DNA of 64,000 bases from Kocuria salsicia (GCF_007681555.1 NZ_VELE01000001.1:372001-436000), one strand, 5' to 3'; numbered from the stretch's first letter, positions 19,675 through 28,804 are shown. Notes: generated from the sequence alone by a model not told the origin. Numbers and translations: made by a program.

Positions 19675-19941
19675 TCAGGCCACCGGGTGCTCCCGGCACT
19701 GGGCGTCGATCCGCTCGAGGATCGAGCGCTTGAGCTCCGTGGGCGCCGTCTCGCAGCACGAACGCTTCATGACCGAGCGGATGATGCACTCGAAGTTGTA
19801 CTCACGCGCGCACTCCGGGCAGTCCGTGAGGTGCGCGTGGATCTCTTCGAGGTCCTCGGTGGTCAGCGCGCCGTCCAGGTACTCGTAGATCCTGCGGATG
19901 CGCTCGTCCGTGCAGCCGTTGTGGCACGGTTTGTCGGTCAT
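19675..19941 (-). CDS. rsrA: Zinc-binding anti-sigma factor RsrA/RshA-like
   Basis: Anti-sigma factor of 88 residues. The zinc-associated anti-sigma motif HxxxCxxC is His37-Cys41-Cys44 (HLTDCPEC), with a further cysteine at residue 10 and CC at 62-63. In RsrA/RshA proteins these residues bind zinc when reduced and form disulfides under thiol oxidation, releasing the cognate sigma factor. The ATG starts 4 bp after the sigma gene stop, so the two are cotranscribed and translationally coupled. An upstream in-frame extension exists but would overlap the sigma gene without a better ribosome binding site. Confidence 0.88.
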   Translation of the reverse strand: MTDKPCHNGCTDERIRRIYEYLDGALTTEDLEEIHAHLTDCPECAREYNFECIIRSVMKRSCCETAPTELKRSILERIDAQCREHPVA

Positions 19942-19945
19942 GTTT

Positions 19946-20623
19946 TCAGCCTCGATCCTTCGCTGGTGCGCCGTCCTTGCCCTTGCGGGTTTTGGACGTG
20001 TCAAATCCTCGTTCCTGGGCGTAGTCGCCCAGTTTCTCTCGCAAAAGCTTGCGCCCCCGGTGCAACCGGGACATCACGGTGCCGATGGGCGTGTCCATGA
20101 TCTCGGAGATCTCCTTGTACGCGAATCCCTCCACGTCGGAGAAGTAGACCGCCAGGCGGAACTCCTCGGGCAGCTCCTGCAGTGCCCGCTTGACGTCCGA
20201 GTCCGGCAGGTGGTCCAGCGCCTCAACCTCGGCAGAGCGCAGACCTGTGGAGGTGTGCGACTCCGCTCGATGCAGCTGCCAGTCCTCCACCGCGTCCGTG
20301 TTGGCCTGGCGGGGTTCGCGCTGACGCTTGCGGTACAGGTTGATGTAGGTGTTCGTGAGGATCCGGTACAGCCAGGCCTTGAGGTTGGTCCCGGGTTTGT
20401 ACTGGTGGAACGCGGAGAACGCCTTGGTGTAGGCCTCCTGCACCAGGTCCTCGGCATCGGAGGGGTTGCGCGCCATGCGCAACGCGGCGGCGTAGAGCTG
20501 GTCCACGTACTGCATGGCGTCGCGCTCGAACCGTTCGCGCCGCTGCTGCGTGGACTCCTCCCCGGCGGGCACTTCCTCCGGGTGGTCCACTGCGCGGGAG
20601 TCTTGACTTCGCTGATCGTTCAT
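19946..20623 (-). CDS. sigR: ECF RNA polymerase sigma factor SigR/SigH-like
   Basis: Group IV sigma factor of 225 residues. Region 2 is visible in [23 protein letters not shown] and [17 protein letters not shown]; region 4 is [43 protein letters not shown]. The sequence and the neighbouring RsrA-like gene identify the SigR/SigH group that controls thioredoxin, mycothiol and protein-quality genes under disulfide stress. About 100 bp upstream is a candidate SigR-type promoter, so it probably activates its own operon. The tail after residue 205 is basic and disordered. Confidence 0.9.
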   Translation of the reverse strand: MNDQRSQDSRAVDHPEEVPAGEESTQQRRERFERDAMQYVDQLYAAALRMARNPSDAEDLVQEAYTKAFSAFHQYKPGTNLKAWLYRILTNTYINLYRKRQREPRQANTDAVEDWQLHRAESHTSTGLRSAEVEALDHLPDSDVKRALQELPEEFRLAVYFSDVEGFAYKEISEIMDTPIGTVMSRLHRGRKLLREKLGDYAQERGFDTSKTRKGKDGAPAKDRG

Positions 20624-20729
20624 CGTTCCCAAGTCTAGGGTCGCGACCGGCATCTGCAGTGATCACCCCATTCCGTGGCTCGTACGCGGCACGGCACCGT
20701 GGGCGCGGCGCCGTCTGTCCATTCGGCAT

Positions 20730-20757
20730 AACACGCCGTCCGCACGCGGGTATTCCC
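20730..20757 (-). promoter_or_regulatory. Candidate SigR/SigH-dependent promoter
   Basis: On the minus strand GGGAAT and GTT are separated by 19 bp, matching the GGAA(T/C)-N18-20-GTT pattern of SigR/SigH promoters. It points at sigR with a predicted leader of about 100 nt. It lies in the divergent gap shared with the DoxX-like gene. Confidence 0.6.
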
Positions 20758-20832
20758 GGGGAGGCACGGGCGCAGGCCGATAGGATGGTCGGTGTGCCCT
20801 CCCGGAAGTGCCGGGATGCTAGGAGGAGAACC

Positions 20833-21369
20833 ATGAGCATCGTTCGTCGTCTCGCCCGCCCGCTGCTGGCCACCGGCTACATCGCCGGAGGCATTGATGC
20901 GTTCCGCAATTCGTCCGCGGCCGCCCAGCAGCTGGATCCCGTGCTGAAGGCCGTGGAGTCCGCTGTCCCCCAGCTGCGCCCCGTGACCGCCAACCGCGCC
21001 GTCGTCGCCCAGGGTGTCGCCGCCGCGCAGGTCACCGCTGCGTCCCTGCTGGCCATCAGCAAGTTGCCCCGCCTCTCGGCCACCGTGCTGCTGGGTACCA
21101 CCGCGCTCAACGGCTACACCCAGTACCGCTCCGCGGACACGGGCTCTGCCGAGGGCAAGGCCACCCGCCGTGCCGGTCTGCTGAAGAACGTGTCCCTGCT
21201 CGGTGCCGTGATGATCGCCGCCGTGGACACCTCCGGCAACCCCTCGCTGGCGTGGCGCGCGAGCCACCTCGCGGACGACGTCCGCAAGAACGCCGCGAAG
21301 GTGGGCAAGGACACGAAGAAGAAGCTGGCGCAGGCCGAGAAGGCCGTGCAGGACGCCGTCTCGAACTAG
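20833..21369 (+). CDS. DoxX-family membrane protein
   Basis: Protein of 178 residues with the actinobacterial DoxX layout: MSIVRRLARPLLATGYIAGGIDAFRN at the N-terminus, further hydrophobic segments (VVAQGVAAAQVTAASLLAISKLP, ATVLLGTTALNGY, LLKNVSLLGAVMIAAVD) and a charged Lys/Ala C-terminal helix. DoxX-like proteins are membrane subunits linked in mycobacteria to a redox complex with SodA and SseA. The start has a perfect AGGAGGAG and a TAGGAT -10-like box at 20781. It is divergent from sigR, which fits a redox role, though no SigR promoter was seen in its own orientation. Confidence 0.75.
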   Translation: MSIVRRLARPLLATGYIAGGIDAFRNSSAAAQQLDPVLKAVESAVPQLRPVTANRAVVAQGVAAAQVTAASLLAISKLPRLSATVLLGTTALNGYTQYRSADTGSAEGKATRRAGLLKNVSLLGAVMIAAVDTSGNPSLAWRASHLADDVRKNAAKVGKDTKKKLAQAEKAVQDAVSN

Positions 21370-21382
21370 GAGCCGTACCCAC

Positions 21383-22720
21383 GTGACGCCGAGCAACGGC
21401 TTGCCGCAGTCCCCAGGCCCGCACTGGCCCGCACCCTGGCGAGCCACTCCCGTCTCCGCCACGGTGGCGATCCCCGGGTCCAAGTCCCTGACCAACAGGT
21501 ACCTGGTGCTCGCGGCGCTGGCCTCCGGGCCCTCGGTGCTGCGCAAGCCGTTGCACTCGCGTGACAGCGCCCTGATGGTGGCCGCGCTCGAGCAGCTGGG
21601 CGCGGTGGTCACCCCCCTCCCCGATCCCGGCCCCTTCGGCCCGGATCTGCGCGTCACCCCCATGCCGGTGGGCCGCGCGCTCGAGGAGCCCGTAGCGGTG
21701 GACTGCGGTCTCGCCGGCACGGTCATGCGCTTCGTCCCGCCGCTGGCAGCACTGCGTGACGGGGCCGTGGACTTCGACGGCGACGCCGGAGCCCGCGTCC
21801 GCCCCATGGGTCCCGTGGTCGCGGGGCTGCGCGAGCTCGGAGTGGGCGTCGAGGACGACGGCCGGGGCACGCTGCCCTTGCGCGTCCTCGGAACCGGAGC
21901 CGTGGCCGGGGGAACCGTGTCGATCGACGCGAGCGGGTCGTCCCAGTTCGTCTCCGCCCTGCTGCTGGCGGCCGTTGCCTTCGACGCCCCCCTCGTCCTG
22001 CGCCACGAGGGCTCGGGGGGCGTGCCGTCCCTGCCCCACGTGGACATGACCGTGGCGGTGCTGCGCGAGGCCGGCGCGGACGCCGAGCGCACTGGTCCCG
22101 CCGAGTGGCGGGTGACCCCCGGAGCAGTGACAGGGATGGACGTCACCGTGGAACCGGACCTTTCCAACGCCGGCCCCTTCCTGGCGGCCGCCGTGGTGAG
22201 CGGTGGATCGGTCAGCATCCCGGACTGGCCTGTGCAGACCACCCAGGGCGGCGACCACTGGCGGCAGATCCTGCCCCAGTTCGGCGCGCAGGCCCAGCTG
22301 GATGGCACCACCTTCACGGTGAGCGGTCCGCAGCAGATCAGCGGGGTGGACCTGAACCTCTCCGAGGCCGGCGAACTGGCCCCCACCGTGGCCGCGCTGT
22401 GCGCGCTGGCCACCACGCCGTCCCGGCTGCGGGGCATCGCCCACCTGCGGGGGCACGAGACGGACAGGCTCGCGGCGCTGAGCACGGAGCTCAACGCCCT
22501 GGGCGGGAACGTGCAGGAGACGCCGGACGGACTGGTCATCACCCCCGCACCCCTGCACGGCGGCGTGTTCCACAGCTACCACGACCACCGCATGGCCACC
22601 GCCGGGGCGATCCTGGGGCTGCGTGTCCCGGGCATCGAGGTCGAGGACATCGCCACCACGTCGAAGACCCTGCCGGACTTCCCGGTGATGTGGGCCCGGA
22701 CGCTCGGCTCGGAGGCCTGA
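21383..22720 (+). CDS. aroA: 3-phosphoshikimate 1-carboxyvinyltransferase (EPSP synthase)
   Basis: Enzyme of 445 residues in the shikimate pathway, joining PEP to shikimate-3-phosphate. Visible active-site blocks are PGSKSLTNRYLVLAALA (residues ~32-48), LAGTVMRFVPPLAAL, DGDAGARVRPMGP, ASGSSQFVSALLL and LRGHETDRLAALSTEL. The start is a GTG 14 bp after the DoxX-like gene, and the next gene begins 3 bp after its stop, suggesting the run from here to hisN is one transcript. The family signature LFLGNAGTAMR is replaced by DCGLAGTVMRF, normal for actinobacterial enzymes. Confidence 0.95.
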   Translation: MTPSNGLPQSPGPHWPAPWRATPVSATVAIPGSKSLTNRYLVLAALASGPSVLRKPLHSRDSALMVAALEQLGAVVTPLPDPGPFGPDLRVTPMPVGRALEEPVAVDCGLAGTVMRFVPPLAALRDGAVDFDGDAGARVRPMGPVVAGLRELGVGVEDDGRGTLPLRVLGTGAVAGGTVSIDASGSSQFVSALLLAAVAFDAPLVLRHEGSGGVPSLPHVDMTVAVLREAGADAERTGPAEWRVTPGAVTGMDVTVEPDLSNAGPFLAAAVVSGGSVSIPDWPVQTTQGGDHWRQILPQFGAQAQLDGTTFTVSGPQQISGVDLNLSEAGELAPTVAALCALATTPSRLRGIAHLRGHETDRLAALSTELNALGGNVQETPDGLVITPAPLHGGVFHSYHDHRMATAGAILGLRVPGIEVEDIATTSKTLPDFPVMWARTLGSEA

Positions 22721-22723
22721 ACG

Positions 22724-23839
22724 GTGGCGGGCAGGAGCTGGGACGAGTCGGACGTCCGCGTCAGGGCCAACAAGCGGGGCTCGCGTCCCCGCACCAAGCA
22801 GCGCCCGGCGCACGACGACGCCGTGATCGCACGTGTCGTCGCCGTCGACCGCGGCCGGTACACGTGCGTGGTGGACGAGGACGGCCCGACCCCGCGCACC
22901 GTGCTGTGCGTCCGGGCCAAGGAGCTGCGGCGTCAGCCCATCGTGCCCGGGGACCGTGTGGGAGTGGTCGGAGACGTCTCCGGGGAGGCTGACACCCTGG
23001 CCAGGATCGTGCGGATCGAGCCCCGTTCCACGGTGCTGCGACGCAGCGCGGACGACACCGACCCGGTGGAGCGGGTGATCGTGGCCAACGCGGACCGTCT
23101 GGTGCTCGTCCTCGCCGCCGCCTCCCCCACGCCTCGCACCGGATTCGTGGACCGCGGGCTCGTGGCCGCCTGGGACGCCGGCATCACCCCCGTCGTGTGC
23201 ATGACCAAGACGGACCTCCAGGATCCCACGGAGTTCCTCGAGCACTTCGAGGACCTCGACGTCCTCACGGTGACCACGCAGCGCGCCACGGAACGCGGTC
23301 AGCGCCCCGAGGCCGGTCTGCACGACACCTCGCTGGAGGTCTCCCCCGAGTCCCTCGACAGGCTGCGCGCCGTCCTGGACGGGCACGTGAGCGTGTTCTT
23401 GGGGCCCTCCGGCGTGGGGAAGTCCACGCTCGTCAACGCGCTCACCGGTTCTCAGCGCGCCACCGGCGGCGTCAACGACGTCACCGGCCGCGGGCGGCAC
23501 ACGTCCTCCTCCGCGCTGGCCCTGACCGTCCCGGGCACCCGCCCCGGCACGTGGGTGGTGGACACCCCCGGCATCCGCTCGCTCGGACTCGCGCACGTGG
23601 CGGAGGAGGACCTCCTCAACGCGTTCACGGATCTGGTCCCCGCCACCGCGGACTGCCCCCGCGGGTGCCTGCACACGGAGGACTCCCCCGGCTGCGCGCT
23701 CGATGCGTGGGTGCACCGGCCGGAGGCCTCACCCGCCGCCCCCGGAAGGCTCGAGTCCCTGCGGCGCCTGCTGGCGGCGTCGCGCGGGGAGACACAGCGG
23801 GGCGACAGCGAAAAGCGGCTCGGACAAGCGATAACGTAG
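22724..23839 (+). CDS. rsgA: Ribosome small subunit-dependent GTPase A
   Basis: Circularly permuted GTPase of 371 residues that checks late 30S subunit maturation. An N-terminal OB-like part (RYTCVVDEDG, VPGDRVGVVGDV) precedes the permuted G motifs: G4-like MTKTD, then G1 GPSGVGKST (from residue 227) and G3 DTPGIRSLGL, followed by the C-terminal zinc motif with ADCPRGCLHTEDSPGC. The GTG start is 3 bp after the aroA stop. The aroA-rsgA-hisN order is common in actinobacteria. Confidence 0.93.
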   Translation: MAGRSWDESDVRVRANKRGSRPRTKQRPAHDDAVIARVVAVDRGRYTCVVDEDGPTPRTVLCVRAKELRRQPIVPGDRVGVVGDVSGEADTLARIVRIEPRSTVLRRSADDTDPVERVIVANADRLVLVLAAASPTPRTGFVDRGLVAAWDAGITPVVCMTKTDLQDPTEFLEHFEDLDVLTVTTQRATERGQRPEAGLHDTSLEVSPESLDRLRAVLDGHVSVFLGPSGVGKSTLVNALTGSQRATGGVNDVTGRGRHTSSSALALTVPGTRPGTWVVDTPGIRSLGLAHVAEEDLLNAFTDLVPATADCPRGCLHTEDSPGCALDAWVHRPEASPAAPGRLESLRRLLAASRGETQRGDSEKRLGQAIT

Positions 23840-23843
23840 GGAC

Positions 23844-24644
23844 ATGCGAGCACCCAGCAACCACACGGACGACCTGCGCCTGGCCCACATCCTGGCGGAC
23901 TCCGTGGACGGCCTGACCATGAAGCGCTTCAAGTCCCAGGACCTCACGGTGGAGACCAAACCGGATCTCACGCCCGTGACGGACGCGGACCGGGAGGCGG
24001 AGCAGATCATCCGCTCGCAGCTGGGACGCATCCGCAACCGTGACGCCGTGATCGGCGAGGAGTTCGGCACCACGGGCTCCGGAGGCCGGCAGTGGGTCGT
24101 GGATCCGATCGACGGCACCAAGAACTACGTCCGCGGCGTGCCCGTGTGGGCCACACTCATCGGCCTCGTGGAGGACGGCGAGGTGGTGCTGGGCGTGGTC
24201 TCCGCACCCGCCCTGAACCGCCGCTGGTGGGCAGCCAAGGGCTCCGGCGCGTTCACCGGCCGCTCCCTCTCCCAGGCCCAGCGCCTGCACGTGTCCTCGG
24301 TGTCCACGCTCCAGGACGCCTCCCTGTCCTACTCCTCGCTCGGCGGCTGGCGGGACCTCGGCGTGCGCGACCGCTTCCTGGATCTCACGGACACCGTGTG
24401 GCGCACCCGTGCCTACGGTGACTTCTGGTCCTACTGCCTCGTGGCGGAGGGCGCGGTGGACATCGCGTGCGAACCCGAGCTGAACCTCTACGACATGGCC
24501 GCGCTCGTGCCGATCGTGACCGAGGCCGGCGGGCGGTTCACGTCCCTCGCCGGGGAGGACGGCCCCTTCGGGGGCAACGCCCTGGCCACGAACGGCCTCC
24601 TGCACGACGCCGCTCTGGACGCCCTCGGCACCCGCGAGTCCTGA
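23844..24644 (+). CDS. hisN: Histidinol-phosphatase, inositol monophosphatase family
   Basis: Enzyme of 266 residues from the inositol monophosphatase superfamily. The metal-binding motifs are GEEFG (~residue 72), DPIDGTKNYVRGVPVWATLI (~residues 87-106) and, near the C-terminus, EPELNLYDMAALVPIVTEAGG. The FRGVPVWATLIGL variant and the aroA-rsgA neighbourhood are typical of the actinobacterial HisN that makes histidinol. It could also act on inositol phosphate, but this is less likely. It begins 4 bp after rsgA. Confidence 0.88.
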   Translation: MRAPSNHTDDLRLAHILADSVDGLTMKRFKSQDLTVETKPDLTPVTDADREAEQIIRSQLGRIRNRDAVIGEEFGTTGSGGRQWVVDPIDGTKNYVRGVPVWATLIGLVEDGEVVLGVVSAPALNRRWWAAKGSGAFTGRSLSQAQRLHVSSVSTLQDASLSYSSLGGWRDLGVRDRFLDLTDTVWRTRAYGDFWSYCLVAEGAVDIACEPELNLYDMAALVPIVTEAGGRFTSLAGEDGPFGGNALATNGLLHDAALDALGTRES

Positions 24645-24788
24645 GCCGGGAGCGGCCGCCCTCACGCTCCGGTCGATTCCCGCACGCGCCCCGGAGCCCG
24701 TGCGTCACAGCCAGGCACGAACGGGCAGGCGCGAAGGGCATGGCGAGAAGAACCCGGACACGGAGAGCCGGGTACGAAGACCCGGACA

Positions 24789-24834
24789 CGACGACGCCCG
24801 GCACCGCTGCGAACAGCTGTGCCGGGCGTCGTCG
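24789..24834. terminator. Terminator hairpin after hisN
   Basis: Perfect 16-bp inverted repeat (CGACGACGCCCGGCAC and complement) around a 14-base loop in the convergent gap between hisN and the next minus-strand gene. The remaining ~140 bp of the gap contain repeated cggacac/cgggtac-like words but nothing recognisable. Confidence 0.65.
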
Positions 24835-24882
24835 TACCGGGAGCAACGGCGTGGACCGTGACCGGCCCCGCCAGGGACCCCG

Positions 24883-25677
24883 TCAGGAGTCGATCGAGGT
24901 GCCCAGCCTCTCGTTGATGCACTGCTCCATCTGGGTCTGGTCCTGCTGCTGGGCGTACTGCATGCAGTCGCCCATCGAGCCCATGACCCACACGAAGATG
25001 GCGGCCATGAACGCCCCGCCGATCAGCGCGAGGGCCGAGAGCACGATGCCCACGATGGCCAGGGCCGGGGAGTCACGGCGGGACTTGCGGATCTTGACCA
25101 GGCCTATGATGCCCAGCACCAGGCCCACCAGGCCCAGCAGGCCGCCGAGTCCGAAGAACCAGAAGGTCAGGATGCCGAGGATTCCCAGCACGAGGGACGC
25201 GATCGCCAGGCCCTTGCCTGGCACCGGGCCCTGCTGGTAGCCGTTGTAGCCCTGTCCGTAGGACTGCTGCGAGTAGTCGTTCTGGTAGTGCGTGGGGTAC
25301 CCGCCGCCGGTCTGGTTCCCGTAGCTCTGGCCCGAGTAGTCCTGCTCGCCCGTGCCGGACTGGACGCCGTAGCCCTCGTTGCCGTACCCCTGGTTGCCGT
25401 ATCCCTGCTGGGTGCTGTGCTCGCCGTAGCCGTTCTGCGAGTAGCCCTGCTGGGGCCCGGCGGGCTCGCCGTAGCCGCCCCGGTAGCTGGAGCGGTCCGC
25501 ACCCTGGTGGCCGGCGTCCCCGTACTGACCGGTTGTGGCGTGGTCCCCGTACTGGCCGTACTCGGGCTGGGCCTGCCCCGGGGTCTGGGGGCGGTTCTCG
25601 GAGTACTGCCCGTACCGGGGCTGCTCGCGGTCGGAGGCCGACGAGGAGCCGGACTGCTCGGAGGGACGTTCGCTCAT
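24883..25677 (-). CDS. DUF4190-type membrane protein with a YGQ/GYG-rich N-terminal region
   Basis: Protein of 264 residues. Residues ~20-155 are low complexity, dominated by Gly, Tyr, Gln, Ser and Asn in repeated words such as YGQY, QGYG, NQGYG and NGYGEH. Two to three hydrophobic segments follow (GLAIASLVLGILGILTF, LGGLLGLVGLVLGIIGLVKI, ALAIVGIVLSALALIGGAF), the pattern of DUF4190 proteins. A short C-terminal tail holds two cysteines and several Gln. The aromatic-polar region resembles sequences that phase-separate, and it would lie on the cytoplasmic or surface side depending on topology. The function is unknown. Confidence 0.75.
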   Translation of the reverse strand: MSERPSEQSGSSSASDREQPRYGQYSENRPQTPGQAQPEYGQYGDHATTGQYGDAGHQGADRSSYRGGYGEPAGPQQGYSQNGYGEHSTQQGYGNQGYGNEGYGVQSGTGEQDYSGQSYGNQTGGGYPTHYQNDYSQQSYGQGYNGYQQGPVPGKGLAIASLVLGILGILTFWFFGLGGLLGLVGLVLGIIGLVKIRKSRRDSPALAIVGIVLSALALIGGAFMAAIFVWVMGSMGDCMQYAQQQDQTQMEQCINERLGTSIDS

Positions 25678-25784
25678 GGAGGCGCCTGCCTTTCGGTGGT
25701 GGTGGTCCGTTGCGGACTCCAGTCTTTCACACGGGGCTCTGCGCCCGCGGGTTCGCTGCACGCATGCAGCGGGGCGGGCGCACG

Positions 25785-25832
25785 AAAAAAGCCTGGGTCG
25801 CGAGGTCGTGTTCACGACGTCGCGGCCCAGGC
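25785..25832 (-). terminator. Rho-independent terminator of ssrA
   Basis: On the minus strand GCCTGGGCCGCGA... pairs with ...TCGCGACCCAGGC and is followed by TTTTTT. It lies 9 bp after the tmRNA 3' end and is the only clear hairpin plus T-run terminator I saw in the window. Confidence 0.85.
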
Positions 25833-25840
25833 CGTTCCAG

Positions 25841-26205
25841 TGGAGATGGGGGGAATTGAACCCCCGTCCGATGCAGCTTTGTCAGGGCTTCTCCGGGTGC
25901 AGTGTGCTTGCAGGTTTCTCAGTCCCGGCCATCTCGCACACGAGTGGCCGCCGGACTCAGTCACGTAGAAGTCCTCTGGACGTCCGTGACGTACGTCCAG
26001 AGCAGTGACCTTCTAGCTGATGTCAGATCCCAGGTCGAAGGTGTACCTGGGCTGACAGACTGCTGTCGCTACTTACGCAGCGAGAGCGAAGTCAGTGCGC
26101 TTGGATTTGGCACTTATATTTTTACAGAGAGCGTTTACGAGATAACTCTGTGTCCTCGACCCGCTTCCCCTGTCTCAACTCACATCGTCGAAACCGATCA
26201 TCCCC
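25841..26205 (-). ncRNA. ssrA: Transfer-messenger RNA
   Basis: About 365-nt tmRNA. The 5' end GGGGATGATCGGTTTCGACG and the 3' end, with the T-arm GGGTTCAATTCCCCC, form a 7-bp acceptor stem (GGGGATG with CATCTCC) and discriminator A; the terminal CCA is not encoded. The resume frame at 26111-26073 reads A-K-S-K-R-T-D-F-A-L-A-A-stop, a normal degradation tag ending in ALAA. It rescues ribosomes stalled on broken mRNA together with SmpB, encoded 2 kb away. Its promoter lies in the AT-richer stretch upstream (26206-26230) but could not be resolved, since the 5' end is made by processing. Confidence 0.95.
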
Positions 26206-26458
26206 GTATTCATTTTTCAATGAGCACCACGTGCGCCCGGTACCAGTACCGGAGAACCTCGTGGACACACAAGAATACGCCCGCCCCTGACCACACGTCA
26301 ACAGGCCGCCCGGATCGGACGGGGGAAGGTGTCCCGTGCGGCCCTTGCCCGCTCCCCCACCGTGGCCTACGGTGGGGGCCATGTCCCGATGAGCCCTTCT
26401 GAACTCCCCGCGCCCGAGGCCGCTGCCCGGCGGGGACCGCGCCCATCCCAGGACTCTG

Positions 26459-28210
26459 ATGACCACCACACAGCTGCGCACACCCGTCTCCGCCCACGGC
26501 GCCTCCGCCCACCTCACGGTGGACGGCGTCTCCTGCTCCTACGGGACCCACCGGGTCCTCACGGACGTCTCCTTCACGGTCCCGGCCGGTCGCCCCACGG
26601 GTCTGATCGGCGGGAACGGCTCCGGCAAGAGCACCCTGCTGCGCATCATCGCCGGCGTCCAGGATCCCGATGCCGGCACCGTGCGCTTCTCCGTACCCGG
26701 TGGCTCCCCCGTGCGCGTGGGTCTGCTGCACCAGGAACCGCCCTTCTTCCCCGCCGAGACCGTGGCGGACGCCGTCGAGACAGCGGTGCGGCACCTGCGC
26801 GACGTGGCGCGCGCCGTCGACGACGCCGCCCGCGCCCTCGCCGCCGCCCCGCAGGACGAGCGCGCCGCCACCGCCTACGCGCACACCCTCGAGGAAGCCG
26901 AGCGCACGGGAGCGTGGGACGTGGACACCACCATCTCCACGGTTCTGGAGGGCCTGGGCCTCGGGGGAATCCCCCGGGACCGGCCCACCGGGGAGCTCTC
27001 CGGCGGGCAGCGCGCCCGGCTGTCCCTGGCGTGGACCCTGCTCCGCGCCCCGGACGTGCTGCTGCTGGACGAGCCCACGAACCACCTGGACGACGCGGCG
27101 ATCGGCTTCCTCTCCGCCACCCTGCGCGAATGGCGAGGGCCAGTGCTCTTCGCGAGCCACGACCGCGCGTTCCTGGACGAGACCGTCACCTCGCTCGTGG
27201 ACCTGGACCCCACCCCGCAGCCGCACGCCACCACCGGCGACCTCGTGGGCGACGGCACGGGCACCGGCATCGGCGTCACCCGGTTCAGCGGCAGCTACTC
27301 CCAATACGTGCTCTCCCGCATGGACGCCCGCGAGCGCTGGGAGCGCACCTACCGGGACGAGCAGGAGCGACTCAGGGAACTGCGGGCCGCCGTGAAGGAC
27401 CAGCACACCGTGGGGCACGCGGGACGCGGCCCCCGCACGGAGGCGCGGGCCGCCAAGAAGTTCTACGCGGACCGCAACGCCACGGTGGTCTCCCGCCGCG
27501 TGAACGACGCCCGCGCCCGGCTGGCCGAGCTCGAGGAGAAGCAGATCCGCAAGCCACCCGCCGAGCTGTTCTTCCGCGGTCTCACAGCCGCCGACCCCGC
27601 CGCGGAGCACCGGCTGCGGGCGTCAGGACCAGCGGTCACGGCCGTCGACGCCTCGGTGGAGGGACGCCTCGCCCCCGTGTCCCTGAGCGTGGGTGCCGGT
27701 GAGAAGTGGCTGCTCACCGGATCCAACGGCGCGGGGAAGTCCACGCTGCTGGGGTTGCTCTCGGGTCGGCTGGGTCCCACCGGCGGCTCGGTGCACACCG
27801 CACCCGGGCTGCGCGTGGGGATGCTGGGCCAGGACGACACCCTGGCCACCGCCGATCCGGACAGCACGGTGGCCGCCGTCTACCGGAACATCGTCGGCAC
27901 AAAACGGGCCGAGGCGGTACCCCTGGGAACCTTCGGGCTGCTGGCCGGGCGGGACGAGAACCGTCGGCTCGGCGAGCTCAGCGTGGGTCAGCGGCGTCGA
28001 CTCGCCCTGGCGGTGCTGCTCGCGGACCCGCCGCACGTGTTGTTGCTGGACGAGCCCACCAACCACTTCTCACTCGTGCTCGCCACGCAGCTCGAGGCGG
28101 CGGTGCCGAACTACCCGGGGACCGTGGTCGTGGCCTCCCACGACCGCTGGTTGCGCAGGAACTGGACCGGCCGGCACCTCGCACTGGAGGTACCGGCCGG
28201 GACGCCGTGA
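26459..28210 (+). CDS. ABC-F family ATPase
   Basis: Protein of 583 residues with two complete ABC domains and no membrane segments. Domain 1 has Walker A GGNGSGKST, signature LSGGQRARL and Walker B VLLLDEPTNHLDD; a charged linker follows (about residues 285-345), and domain 2 has GSNGAGKST, LSVGQRRRL and VLLLDEPTNHFS. ABC-F proteins bind the ribosomal E site; some are housekeeping translation factors (EttA, Uup), others protect against ribosome-targeting antibiotics. Which type this is cannot be told. The ATG has AGGA 9 bp upstream. A GC-rich hairpin (CCCCCACCG/CGGTGGGGG, ~26354-26378) lies in the leader and could be an attenuator. It is placed between ssrA and smpB. Confidence 0.85.
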   Translation: MTTTQLRTPVSAHGASAHLTVDGVSCSYGTHRVLTDVSFTVPAGRPTGLIGGNGSGKSTLLRIIAGVQDPDAGTVRFSVPGGSPVRVGLLHQEPPFFPAETVADAVETAVRHLRDVARAVDDAARALAAAPQDERAATAYAHTLEEAERTGAWDVDTTISTVLEGLGLGGIPRDRPTGELSGGQRARLSLAWTLLRAPDVLLLDEPTNHLDDAAIGFLSATLREWRGPVLFASHDRAFLDETVTSLVDLDPTPQPHATTGDLVGDGTGTGIGVTRFSGSYSQYVLSRMDARERWERTYRDEQERLRELRAAVKDQHTVGHAGRGPRTEARAAKKFYADRNATVVSRRVNDARARLAELEEKQIRKPPAELFFRGLTAADPAAEHRLRASGPAVTAVDASVEGRLAPVSLSVGAGEKWLLTGSNGAGKSTLLGLLSGRLGPTGGSVHTAPGLRVGMLGQDDTLATADPDSTVAAVYRNIVGTKRAEAVPLGTFGLLAGRDENRRLGELSVGQRRRLALAVLLADPPHVLLLDEPTNHFSLVLATQLEAAVPNYPGTVVVASHDRWLRRNWTGRHLALEVPAGTP

Positions 28211-28220
28211 GTCGAAGGGC

Positions 28221-28709
28221 TCAGCCGCGCATGTTGCGGTAGCGCATGGCGCGCTGGGCCTCGCGGTTGTCCTGCTTCTCGCGCAGGGTCTGGCGCTTGT
28301 CGTACTCGCGCTTGCCGCGCGCCACCGCGATCTCCACCTTCACGCGCTTGCCGTGCACGAAGTACAGGGACAGCGGGATGATGGTGTAACCGGCTTCGCG
28401 CGTCTTGCCCGCGATCTTGTCCAGCTCGGAGCGGTGCAACAGCAGCTTGCGCCGCCGCCGCGCGGAGTGGTTCGTCCACGAGCCCTGCAGGTACTCAGGG
28501 ATGTGGGCGTGCTCGAGCCACAGCTCACCGCGGTTGTCGAACTGGCAGAACGCGTCCACCAGGGACGCCCGCCCCATGCGCAGCGACTTCACCTCCGTGC
28601 CCATGAGCGCCAGACCGGCCTCATAGGTGTCGTAGATGTTGTAGTCGTGGCGCGCCTTCTTGTTGTTGGCCACGATCTGGCGGCCGTCATCAGCGTTCTT
28701 CTTGGCCAT
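28221..28709 (-). CDS. smpB: SsrA-binding protein SmpB
   Basis: Protein of 162 residues that carries tmRNA to stalled ribosomes. Conserved blocks include [34 protein letters not shown], and the C-terminal [14 protein letters not shown] segment that enters the empty mRNA channel. The start MAKKN and length are typical. It reads in the same direction as prfB (95 bp upstream) and as tmRNA. Confidence 0.95.
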   Translation of the reverse strand: MAKKNADDGRQIVANNKKARHDYNIYDTYEAGLALMGTEVKSLRMGRASLVDAFCQFDNRGELWLEHAHIPEYLQGSWTNHSARRRRKLLLHRSELDKIAGKTREAGYTIIPLSLYFVHGKRVKVEIAVARGKREYDKRQTLREKQDNREAQRAMRYRNMRG

Positions 28710-28804
28710 CGGCCTGTTCTTTCCTCACTGCTCCCCCGGTCCCCGTGCACGCTACGGCCCCCACCCTCGGGGACCGACGACGCCGCGCGGCCGGTGAGAG
28801 TCTC

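Noticed and set aside
26381-26458. Leader peptide controlling the ABC-F gene, as seen for some antibiotic resistance genes
   Set aside because: The ATG at 26389 is out of frame and its frame does not close before the ABC-F start; the ATG at 26381 gives only three codons. A hairpin is present, but the evidence is too weak for an attenuator call.
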